NCBI GenBank assembly: GCA_012514925.1
Contig: JAAYZI010000062.1
Coordinates: 1 to 5,338, forward strand
Source of the DNA: Deltaproteobacteria bacterium
GTDB lineage: Bacteria; Bdellovibrionota_C; UBA2361; JAAYZI01
Direction of reading: 5' to 3'
Length of the DNA stretch: 5,338 nt
The notes below the pieces were generated by a model. It worked only from the letters and a program-made list of their open reading frames with translations, searched no databases and was not told the origin of the DNA. The position numbers and the translations under genes were made by a program. This document shows positions 1 through 5,338 of this stretch, in pieces. The number at the start of each line of letters is the position of its first letter. Position 1 is the first letter of the stretch.

Positions 1-1716
1 GCGTGGCGTACAGCCTTGCCCGCTCTATTGGTCGGGCTGCTCCTAAGCGCATTCTGGTGGGTCCCTTTTTACGCCCATCTTTGGGTAAGTTCGGGCGGGG
101 CGATTGGGCTTAAAGACACAGCGGCAGGAGATCCGCTCCTTCTCCTTTTTCCTGATCTAACCTGGAAGCGGTTGACAGACCTCGTGCAGTATCGCGCCGC
201 GCTACGCCCCTTCAAGTTCGAGTTCTTGGGGCACCAGTTGTGGTTGCAGATTAATCAGAGCTTAAGCGAGTTCCCGTTTTTAGGGGCGCTTTTGTTGGTT
301 GGCAGCTTGACTGGACTGACCGTAATGCTTAAGTCTGGCCGCTGGTTTTTGCCCTTTACTTTTCTTATTTCCTTACTGCTCTTGCCCCGCGATCTCTTGC
401 CTCAGCTATTTGAGAGCACGGTTTATTATATGCGTTTCGTGCAGCATATTTTCGCTCTGCACCTTATTATTTCCGGGGGCGGGCTGCTGTGGATTATGGA
501 ACGTCTGGCGCGCGTTTCCTACCATCATGCCGGAGTGTGGCTGCGTAGGCTCACGGTCGCGGTCATCTGCGCTTGCGTAGTAGGGGGAGTGCTGTTTGAG
601 TTTGATTGGGAGAACCCCTCGCGTTACTCGCGTTTTTTCGGGAAACGTTTTACTTACCGAGTTTCTTTTGAGGATTACGCACAGGCGCGCGAAGCTACCC
701 AGGTCTTAGCATTTATCCGGCAGCTTAGTCCAAGTGGGCGCGTAGCAATTGAAGAGGCACCCGTTTTGCAATCATTGGTCGGCTCGGTTCACTATTTTGA
801 TTCATTTTTGCCTCTACAAAGCGGCATCGCAACCTTGCCTGGGCTACTAAGCGAGTCGGCCTTCGGGGGAGATCTTATCAATGCCGCCTTGGCGGTACAA
901 AGCCGACACTTTACCCTGAATCGGCGGACCCTTGCCAGTGAGGAGGAGTTTGCTCAGCAAAGCCTTGCGTCGATGTTGGAGCGTCTCGGCCTTTATCACG
1001 TTGAGTATTTAGTCAGCACCAGCCCAAGCTATCTTAAAGCGCTACAGGCTTTGGAGGGAGCAGAGGTGGAGATGCTGGAGCGTTTTGGCCCGTTCGGAGT
1101 TTTTCGGTTGCGCAACTTTCGTCCCTTTGTTTATTCCCCTAAGCATCAACCCTGGTTGTTTGTTGAGAAAGGTGGAGCCAAGTTTAAAGATATGGTGGAG
1201 TGTTGGTACAGACATCCCACCATGTTTGATTACCCGATAATATACTCCCCACTTCCTTTAGAAGATTTGCCACGGGCGGAGCGGGCGCAGTTAGCGGGTG
1301 TGGTAGTGAGTTACCCATCGGGTTACCGTTTGAGATTGGATGAGTACAAAGCTTGGCAGGGGAAAGCAAGTGGCCGGGTAGTGTTTGTGGGGGCGGTTCC
1401 AGATTGGCCGGCCTCTCTCGCCGAGGGACAGGTTTTTTTCCCGGACCCAGGTGGGGCTGCGGCTTGTCGGCATCTGACCGGGTATCTTAAGCGGCGGGAG
1501 AGTTCCGTGTCGGCTGAGTCGACTGCATCGAGTGTTAAAGTGAGATTTCGAAGCGACAAGCAGGTTAGTTTCGATTCAAAGAGCGGTGTGATAGTAAATT
1601 ACAGCTTCTCGCCGCGCTGGCGCAGCTCCCGATCGCAGCAGACTGTTTTTATAACGGCTCCAAGTCAGATTTTCGTTTTCGGGCAGGGCCAAAACATGCT
1701 TGAATACCGGCGTTAG
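1..1716 (+). CDS. C-terminal part of polytopic membrane protein, 6-pyruvoyl-tetrahydropterin synthase-related (GT-C-like), 5'-truncated
   Basis: The frame is open from base 1 and ends at TAG 1714-1716, giving 571 residues. The TTG at 16 is inside a hydrophobic segment and has no ribosome site, so I treat the gene as cut by the window edge. Five membrane segments are visible (about residues 8-29, 91-111, 115-132, 147-166, 183-201), followed by a roughly 370-residue soluble tail, presumably extracytoplasmic. Features I recognise from the family called 'PTPS-related membrane protein' are a WWVPF motif at the end of the first helix (19-23), YYMRF (142-146), LPGLLSESA (279-287), VEYLVS (334-339) and a C-terminal YSFSPRWR (534-541) followed by a hydrophobic beta-strand pair. 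Despite the family name no pterin chemistry is expected; members resemble GT-C glycosyltransferases or YfhO-like envelope proteins. The family call is from memory of motifs; exact function is unknown. The gene is followed by another large membrane protein, probably co-transcribed. Confidence 0.8.
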   Translation, partial: AWRTALPALLVGLLLSAFWWVPFYAHLWVSSGGAIGLKDTAAGDPLLLLFPDLTWKRLTDLVQYRAALRPFKFEFLGHQLWLQINQSLSEFPFLGALLLVGSLTGLTVMLKSGRWFLPFTFLISLLLLPRDLLPQLFESTVYYMRFVQHIFALHLIISGGGLLWIMERLARVSYHHAGVWLRRLTVAVICACVVGGVLFEFDWENPSRYSRFFGKRFTYRVSFEDYAQAREATQVLAFIRQLSPSGRVAIEEAPVLQSLVGSVHYFDSFLPLQSGIATLPGLLSESAFGGDLINAALAVQSRHFTLNRRTLASEEEFAQQSLASMLERLGLYHVEYLVSTSPSYLKALQALEGAEVEMLERFGPFGVFRLRNFRPFVYSPKHQPWLFVEKGGAKFKDMVECWYRHPTMFDYPIIYSPLPLEDLPRAERAQLAGVVVSYPSGYRLRLDEYKAWQGKASGRVVFVGAVPDWPASLAEGQVFFPDPGGAAACRHLTGYLKRRESSVSAESTASSVKVRFRSDKQVSFDSKSGVIVNYSFSPRWRSSRSQQTVFITAPSQIFVFGQGQNMLEYRR

Positions 1717-1750
1717 GGAGATCCTTTCTTAGGGACTAAGCTGAAACGTA

Positions 1751-1780
1751 AGGGGGAGATAGGGAGAGATAGGGTGAGAA
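1751..1780 (+). repeat. Purine-rich imperfect decamer repeat (x3) spanning the ribosome site and start of the second gene
   Basis: Three consecutive decamers, agggggagat, agggagagat and agggtgagaa, run directly into the start codon. The GTG at 1774 lies inside the third unit. A related agggagat sits at 1715-1722 over the stop codon of the upstream gene. The block supplies the ribosome site and may have expanded by slippage. No function beyond translation initiation can be shown. Confidence 0.6.
1761..1766 (+). promoter_or_regulatory. Ribosome binding site deciding the GTG start at 1774
   Basis: AGGGAG lies 7 nt before the GTG. This supports GTG 1774 as the start. The next in-frame ATG (codon 24) would fall inside the first membrane segment. 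The frame stays open upstream to the TAG at 1714-1716, but only a CTG (1741) offers an alternative there. Confidence 0.6.
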
Positions 1781-4353
1781 GATTTTTCGCACGTCCTGGT
1801 TGTTTGGCGGTGTTGCTGTGCTTAGCGGCGCTAACACTCTACATGTTTTCGGCTTTTCCTGGAGTGGGTGGACGTTTTCAGGCAGTCGATCCCAGTTTGC
1901 ATCAGTACTATGGCCTGTTGGCTGGTCCCTTTAACTCCCCCTGGCACCCGCTTTATTACACCCTGACATGGCTTTTACAGTGGTTGCCACCGCCAGGCTC
2001 ATACGCTGAGGTCCTTTTTGAACGGATGCTTGAGCTGTTTGATCTACAAAATTCATACGCTCAGCGCGTGACGCTGTTCTCGTGCGTTTGCGGAGCTTTG
2101 ACCGTAGCGGTGGTTTTTTTAATCTCCTATCAGATCTCAACGGCCCGGCTTGCGAGCGTTGTGGCAACCGCAATTTTTGGAACCGGTTTTTCCTTTTGGA
2201 TTCAGTCCACAGAAGCAGAAGTCTACACTTTGCAGAGCCTGCTGCTTGCGTTGACCTTGCTACTACTGATGCGCTGGAGTCGCACTGGCCGGACACTACA
2301 TCTCCTGTTAGCGCTATTTATTTATACGCAGAGTTTCGGCGTGACACTCGCTGTGGTCTTGGCTCTGCCGGCGCTGCTGTTTTTTTCCTGGTTCACTCAC
2401 CCTGCGGCATTTCGGAGTAGCAGAGTTGCGCTCTGGACTGCCTTTTTCTTAGGGCTTGTGGCGCTTCAGTACTTACTCTGCTATCCACGCGGCTGGCAAG
2501 GCCAACACCTGGCATGGGGGATTGGGGACCCTCCCGATTTTCGCTCTTTCATGTCGGCTGTGAATGGAGACGTATTTCGAGGCTCGCTCTTTGAGTTTAG
2601 TCTTCAAGAGCTACTCTTTGATCGCGTGCCTACCCTCTTTTGGTTGTGGAACCGAGAGTTTTTGGGGTTTGGCTGGATCGTCACTATAGCAGGTTTAGGA
2701 GTGCTGTTTTACCAGCGCAGTGTTTATGCCTGGACTCTGACTTTAGGTATAATAGCCACCTTTCTTTTTGGAGCCTGTTACGCAGTATACGATGTAGAAG
2801 TCTTTCTGTTAACGGCTTGGATCTTTGCAGCCCCGGCCATGGCGGTCGGGTTAAAGAGCATCTTTGAAAAGTTTTGCGCTCCTTGGGCCACATTATCTCA
2901 AGGGTTAGCTGGAGCGCTTTGGTTTTGGGCAGTTGTTTATCTCTCACTTCCGGCGCTGCGCGCGGCGCGCTGGGAAGGGTCACCGGACGTAGTGTTTAAG
3001 CGTTTTATTTCAAAGCTTGAAGCGAGCAGTGTGCTGGTTAATAACTCCGGCCGTGGTGCTTGGGGATTAACCCAGCGCTTTCGCGCCTTGTTTTTGGGAG
3101 ATCCCGAAATCTGGCCCCCTCAGAGCACCTATCTGGAACCAGATCAAAATGAGACTTACCTGAAGCGCACTTTGCCGGATCCGAATGTAGAGCTTCCCAA
3201 AGCGCTTTTGCGCCAAGCTGCTTTTTATGTGGTTGAGCCTGGGCCGAGTGGGGATGAGGAGTGCAAAGTTGAAAAGATCTCCACGAGCTTAAAAGAGATC
3301 GTCGACTCCATGTCAGAAGAGGATCTGCTGCTGTTCGTTTGGACAGGCGAGGATGGGCCGCGCCGCACTCTCACCCCCGCAGAGAAGCGCACCTTACGCA
3401 GGGTGGGCTTGAAAGGGACCAATTTAAAACATAAGTACTATTTAGGCATCGGCTGCAAAGCGCCTGATTGTGAAGGGGTGGAATTTACAAAGTGGTACGC
3501 CCCTTTCAGTTACTCTACCCAGCTTCCGCTTGTAACCAATGGTGCCGCGGGATCTAAGTCAATTCGTTTTGAAGCTCAAGCTTTTGGAAGTGAGGCCGAC
3601 TTGGTCTTAAGTTTAGACGGAACTGATCTGCTTAGAGCCTACCAGCGCGGTTATGAGGAGGGGTTTCCACAAACACGTTCCGGCCGGGGATTCCAGTTAC
3701 GCGCTGTTTCTGACTTAGTGCTTAGGCAAGGAAGTTTTGCCGCCGTAGTGGATGGAAAAAACGGCCGGGTTAAGAGCCGTTTCTACACTAAACATCCATC
3801 CAGAAGCTTACCATCATTTCAGGTAGGAGCGAGCTATTGCAAAGTCTCGGCACGGAACTTTGACCAGGGTGGTATTATAAAAATGGGTAGCGCCGCCGCC
3901 AAACCGTATTTAGGCCTCGGTTTTGGATCGAGTCGAATCTGGGAGGAGCGCAGCGTCGTCCCATCTTTAGGTTCAAAATCCAACCTTTTTCTGCCTTTCC
4001 TGGAGCCTAAGGGGAGGTACAGTTTGCGTCTATTGTTTGGAGCGGCTGGGGATCGAAACGGTTTGACCATGACTATCCGGATAAATGGAAAAGCCGTACG
4101 TGAAGTAGGTTTTCAAAAAGAGGGTATTATTAAGCAAGTTTTAGACCTGGAACCCAGCACCTTGAGACCTGGTATCAATCAGGTGGATTTTGAGTACACA
4201 CGCGCGCGTAGCTGGTATGAGCAAAGTGAGGGCGTTATTAAAGACTATTGGCCAAGAGCCGTTGTGTTTTATGAGGTAGCTGTAGAGCCTCACTCTTATG
4301 CTGCTGCTAAAACTGGAAAGAGCATCTCTACAGAGGTGGCGCGCCGGAAGTAG
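1774..4353 (+). CDS. Large membrane protein with DUF2723/TMEM260-like (GT-C fold) N-terminal half and extracytoplasmic C-terminal beta domains
   Basis: This 859-residue protein starts at GTG with AGGGAG 7 nt upstream. Residues 1-395 contain about ten hydrophobic segments (near 11-31, 98-119, 124-143, 152-167, 175-190, 191-207, 217-236, 297-313, 318-335, 342-360, 373-392). Motifs recalling DUF2723 (TMEM260, GT117) are D39 in the first outer loop followed by HPLYY (58-62), FWIQSTEAEVYTL (141-153), and YAVYDVEVFLL (336-346). Residues 400-859 should lie outside the cytoplasmic membrane. Within them, about 484-562 resembles the ILEI/FAM3-like fold: a strand ending in VVEP, a helix, LLLFVWTGEDGPRRTL (518-533), a helix rich in R and E, then YYLGIG (555-560). 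Residues 700-836 look like a jelly-roll domain, with PYLGLGF (711-717), RINGKAV (769-775) and LRPGINQVDFEY (797-808). The likely role is sugar transfer from a polyprenyl carrier to a surface molecule; substrate and product are unknown. It probably shares an operon with the preceding gene. Confidence 0.75.
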   Translation: MRRFFARPGCLAVLLCLAALTLYMFSAFPGVGGRFQAVDPSLHQYYGLLAGPFNSPWHPLYYTLTWLLQWLPPPGSYAEVLFERMLELFDLQNSYAQRVTLFSCVCGALTVAVVFLISYQISTARLASVVATAIFGTGFSFWIQSTEAEVYTLQSLLLALTLLLLMRWSRTGRTLHLLLALFIYTQSFGVTLAVVLALPALLFFSWFTHPAAFRSSRVALWTAFFLGLVALQYLLCYPRGWQGQHLAWGIGDPPDFRSFMSAVNGDVFRGSLFEFSLQELLFDRVPTLFWLWNREFLGFGWIVTIAGLGVLFYQRSVYAWTLTLGIIATFLFGACYAVYDVEVFLLTAWIFAAPAMAVGLKSIFEKFCAPWATLSQGLAGALWFWAVVYLSLPALRAARWEGSPDVVFKRFISKLEASSVLVNNSGRGAWGLTQRFRALFLGDPEIWPPQSTYLEPDQNETYLKRTLPDPNVELPKALLRQAAFYVVEPGPSGDEECKVEKISTSLKEIVDSMSEEDLLLFVWTGEDGPRRTLTPAEKRTLRRVGLKGTNLKHKYYLGIGCKAPDCEGVEFTKWYAPFSYSTQLPLVTNGAAGSKSIRFEAQAFGSEADLVLSLDGTDLLRAYQRGYEEGFPQTRSGRGFQLRAVSDLVLRQGSFAAVVDGKNGRVKSRFYTKHPSRSLPSFQVGASYCKVSARNFDQGGIIKMGSAAAKPYLGLGFGSSRIWEERSVVPSLGSKSNLFLPFLEPKGRYSLRLLFGAAGDRNGLTMTIRINGKAVREVGFQKEGIIKQVLDLEPSTLRPGINQVDFEYTRARSWYEQSEGVIKDYWPRAVVFYEVAVEPHSYAAAKTGKSISTEVARRK

Positions 4354-4358
4354 AGTGG

Positions 4359-4997
4359 CTACTTTGTTCCCTCAGCCGCCGGGCAGAGTTTAGCCAGCGC
4401 ACACTCCCCGCATTTGGGTCGGGGAGCTTTGCACACGCGTCGGCCGTGGAGGATCAGAAAGTGGTGAAGGTTTCGCCAATGCTTTGGCTTGAAGCGCTCC
4501 ATCAGTTGCGCCTGCACCTTTAAAGGAGTCGACCCCGTTGCTAAGCCCAACCGCCTTGCCACACGAAATACATGTGTATCCACGGGTAGGGCGGGCTCGA
4601 CTTTTAGTTCGCATTGGATTACCGCGGCTGTTTTTGGCCCTATTCCGGGAAGGTCCTGAAGCGCAAGCGTTGTGGTTGGGAGTTTGCCCCCCAATTCCTC
4701 AGTCATGATGCGGGAGAGGGCTAGCAAGTTTTTGGATTTAGTGCGGTAGTAGTTAATAGAGCGCAGCAACTTTTCCAGGTCAGGCAGTTTGGCCTTGGCT
4801 AACGCTGCAAAAGATGAATACTTCTTAAAAAGTCGTGGTGTAATTTCGTTCACCTTTTTATCGGTGCACTGAGCCGAAAGAATTACACTTACTACCAGTT
4901 CGTATGGATTTGAGAAATTAAGCTCCGAAGACGGATTAGGATACAGCTTACTAAAGATCCTAAGCAGCTTCTTGTCGGAAGCGAGTTCAGTGTTCAT
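4359..4997 (-). CDS. nth: Endonuclease III (DNA glycosylase/AP lyase)
   Basis: This 212-residue protein matches the usual length of bacterial Nth (211 in E. coli). The family removes oxidised pyrimidines from DNA and cleaves the resulting abasic site in base excision repair, in the cytoplasm. The helix-hairpin-helix is LPGIGPKTAAV (116-126), with K122 in the place of the catalytic lysine (K120 in E. coli). PVDTHVFRVARRLGL (138-152) carries the catalytic aspartate D140. The C-terminal 4Fe-4S loop is intact: C189-x6-C196-x2-C199-x5-C205. N-terminal ELNFSNPYELVVSVILSAQ also matches the family. ATG 4997 is the only usable start: an in-frame TGA lies ten codons upstream, with no other start codon between. 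Ribosome-site complementarity near the ATG is weak (AGAGA), while a strong GGAGG lies 19 nt upstream. The gene converges on the membrane-protein gene with 5 bp between stop codons and no visible terminator. Confidence 0.97.
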   Translation of the reverse strand: MNTELASDKKLLRIFSKLYPNPSSELNFSNPYELVVSVILSAQCTDKKVNEITPRLFKKYSSFAALAKAKLPDLEKLLRSINYYRTKSKNLLALSRIMTEELGGKLPTTTLALQDLPGIGPKTAAVIQCELKVEPALPVDTHVFRVARRLGLATGSTPLKVQAQLMERFKPKHWRNLHHFLILHGRRVCKAPRPKCGECALAKLCPAAEGTK

Positions 4998-5023
4998 AAA
5001 GTATCTCTGGAAATAACCTCCAA

Positions 5024-5029
5024 ATCATA
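5024..5029 (-). promoter_or_regulatory. Candidate -10 element for nth
   Basis: On the - strand TATGAT, one mismatch from TATAAT, lies about 27 nt before the nth ATG. No convincing -35 hexamer is present at the usual spacing. If real, the transcript would begin close to the GGAGG at 5017-5021 and have a leader of roughly 20 nt. It is a weak call, resting on one hexamer in an A/T-rich stretch. Confidence 0.3.
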
Positions 5030-5048
5030 CTACACTTAAAACGTATCC

Positions 5049-5129
5049 GGTATCCATCCACGCGGGGAATTGATCACGGAATTAAATTCACTTTCTCCAG
5101 AGAAAGTAACATTCACGTGGGCGGATACC
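5049..5129. repeat. Imperfect inverted repeat around repeat copy 1 (arms 5049-5062 and 5116-5129)
   Basis: The left arm ggtatccatccacg lies outside the 75-bp repeat and pairs with cgtgggcggatacc, the variable block inside it. This gives 12 Watson-Crick pairs, one wobble and one mismatch over 14 positions, with the wobble counted for a - strand transcript. The loop of 53 nt contains the inner palindrome of the repeat. It could form a DNA cruciform or an RNA hairpin on either strand. Confidence 0.65.
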
Positions 5130-5161
5130 ATCACACAGACAATGTTAGATTTCTCCATAAA
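5087..5161. repeat. 75-bp direct repeat, copy 1
   Basis: It aligns without gaps to 5264-5338 at an offset of 177 bp. The first 29 bp and the last 36 bp are identical. All five differences (5116, 5118, 5119, 5120, 5125) fall in a 10-bp block. Inside are an 18-bp quasi-palindrome (5090-5107, actttctc-ca-gagaaagt) and a 7-bp inverted pair, taacatt (5107-5113) with aatgtta (5141-5147), which brackets the variable block. Flanking sequence on the left is unrelated between the copies. Confidence 0.95.
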
Positions 5162-5188
5162 ACGTAAAGTCATCCAATCTGGTACGAC

Positions 5189-5198
5189 CCAATATTGG
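5189..5198. repeat. 10-bp perfect palindrome CCAATATTGG between the two repeat copies
   Basis: Perfect dyad symmetry lies 40 bp upstream of the candidate ATG at 5238. It could be an operator half-pair or chance. No stem-plus-T-tract is present, so it is not a terminator. Confidence 0.3.
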
Positions 5199-5237
5199 CC
5201 TTAAAGCCCAGGTTATCAGAGCCTAGCCTTTCCGCTG

Positions 5238-5338
5238 ATGGCTGATGGTAACGCGAAGTCAACTTCACTTTCTCCAGAGAAAGTAACATTCATGCAAGCG
5301 GTTACCATCACACAGACAATGTTAGATTTCTCCATAAA
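5238..5338 (+). CDS. Possible start of a small or unknown protein gene, cut by the window end; contains repeat copy 2
   Basis: From ATG 5238 the frame is open to the last base, 33 complete codons, beginning MADGNAKSTSLSPEKVTF and reaching QTMLDFSIK near the edge. The frame is open back to the TAA at 5202-5204, and ATG 5238 is the first ATG after that stop. No good ribosome site is visible before it. The segment after codon 9 is nearly the same as in the frame at 5040-5204, differing only at T/M, W/Q and D/V (codons 5115-5126 versus 5292-5303). The peptide has an alternating hydrophobic and polar pattern suggestive of an amphipathic helix. I do not recognise a family. The main doubt is whether the region is coding at all; the - strand is also open here. 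Confidence 0.35.
   Translation, partial: MADGNAKSTSLSPEKVTFMQAVTITQTMLDFSI
5243..5310. repeat. Inverted repeat around repeat copy 2 (arms 5243-5252 and 5301-5310)
   Basis: tgatggtaac, outside the 75-bp repeat, is the exact reverse complement of gttaccatca inside it: 10 bp perfect with a 48-nt loop. The position that differs between the repeat copies (5302, T here, A in copy 1) is matched by its own partner in each copy. The rest of the variable block in this copy (5293-5297) has little or no pairing partner. Confidence 0.65.
5264..5338. repeat. 75-bp direct repeat, copy 2 (may extend beyond the window)
   Basis: This copy matches 5087-5161 at 70 of 75 positions, with its five differences at 5293, 5295, 5296, 5297 and 5302. 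It runs to the last base, so its right boundary and any further copies are unseen. The inner quasi-palindrome is at 5267-5284 and the bracketing inverted pair at 5284-5290 and 5318-5324. Confidence 0.95.

Larger units (their letters stand above)
5040..5204 (+). pseudogene. Short open frame carrying repeat copy 1, possible truncated paralogue of the frame at 5238; unrecognised
   Basis: The frame is open from after TAA 5037-5039 to TAA 5202-5204, 54 codons. It contains no ATG before 5142; a TTG at 5070 is the only alternative start, with a GGGGA too close to it. The reading includes SLSPEKVTFTWADTITQTML (5088-5147) and continues to end in TTQYWP. The middle part is shared with the frame starting at 5238, in the same phase 177 bp downstream, while the segment before the repeat is unrelated. 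This looks like a broken or partial copy of that gene. I do not recognise the protein. The alternative is that the repeat is not coding and the open frame is chance; the opposite strand is open too. Confidence 0.3.

Noticed and set aside
1184..1559. Three - strand open frames inside the first gene
   Set aside because: They overlap each other and a well-supported coding frame, show no family motifs, and read as shadows.
16..1716. TTG at 16 as a true start of the first gene
   Set aside because: The frame is open through base 1, there is no ribosome site, and the family carries many more membrane segments upstream.
1728..1740. CTTAG-GGA-CTAAG hairpin between the two membrane genes as a terminator
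   Set aside because: Only five base pairs, with no following T-tract.
1931..2983. Open frames on both strands inside the second gene
   Set aside because: Low-complexity, Arg/Ser/Leu-rich shadow translations of the membrane-protein frame, without ribosome sites or recognisable motifs.
5049..5129. Insertion sequence or MITE with terminal inverted repeats
   Set aside because: The arms differ between the two copies and no target-site duplication or transposase is visible, so the inverted repeats are not shared element ends.
5104..5150. Integron attC site: GTTAGAT (5144-5150, also 5321-5327) fits the R' consensus GTTRRRY
   Set aside because: No matching RYYYAAC inverse core lies at the expected distance upstream in either copy. 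The nearest candidates (AAGTAAC, AGTCAAC, TGGTAAC) break the consensus, no L'/L'' pair is visible, and no integrase is in the window.
5087..5338. CRISPR array
   Set aside because: The repeat is 75 bp with an internal variable block, the period is 177 bp, and only two copies are present; this is not the short-repeat, short-spacer layout, and no cas gene is visible.

Overview
The window is an ordinary-looking stretch of bacterial chromosome, or a metagenomic contig. It has two large envelope membrane-protein genes on the + strand, a convergent DNA-repair gene on the - strand, and a short non-housekeeping segment at the right edge. The first protein's C-terminal architecture, the second protein's resemblance to the DUF2723/TMEM260 (GT-C-like) family, and a bacterial-type endonuclease III with an Fe-S cluster all fit a bacterium with moderate GC. 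A Gram-negative bacterium is plausible, but nothing here fixes a phylum.

Region 1 (1-4353) holds two same-strand genes, probably one transcription unit. The first (1-1716, 5' end outside the window) is the C-terminal part of a polytopic membrane protein of the kind annotated '6-pyruvoyl-tetrahydropterin synthase-related'. The second (1774-4353, GTG start) has about ten membrane segments with DUF2723-like motifs, then a roughly 460-residue extracytoplasmic part. That part seems to contain an ILEI/FAM3-like module and a terminal beta-sandwich domain. Both look like membrane glycosyltransferase-type or surface-glycan proteins, but donor, acceptor and product cannot be read from the sequence. The two reading frames lie in the same phase, separated by a single TAG and 19 open codons that include a purine-rich decamer repeat.

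Region 2 (4359-4997, - strand) is a complete endonuclease III gene (nth). It converges on region 1 with only 5 bp between the stop codons.

Region 3 (4998-5338) is the part worth a second look. It carries two 75-bp direct copies, 177 bp apart (5087-5161 and 5264-5338), identical except for five substitutions packed into 10 bp. In each copy the variable block is complementary to sequence just outside the repeat that is specific to that copy, so each copy can form its own hairpin. The repeats also lie in open reading frames on both strands. The + strand reading looks more protein-like: a possible gene start at 5238 running off the window, preceded by a short stop-bounded copy at 5040-5204. The right-hand copy reaches the last base, so the array or gene may continue outside.
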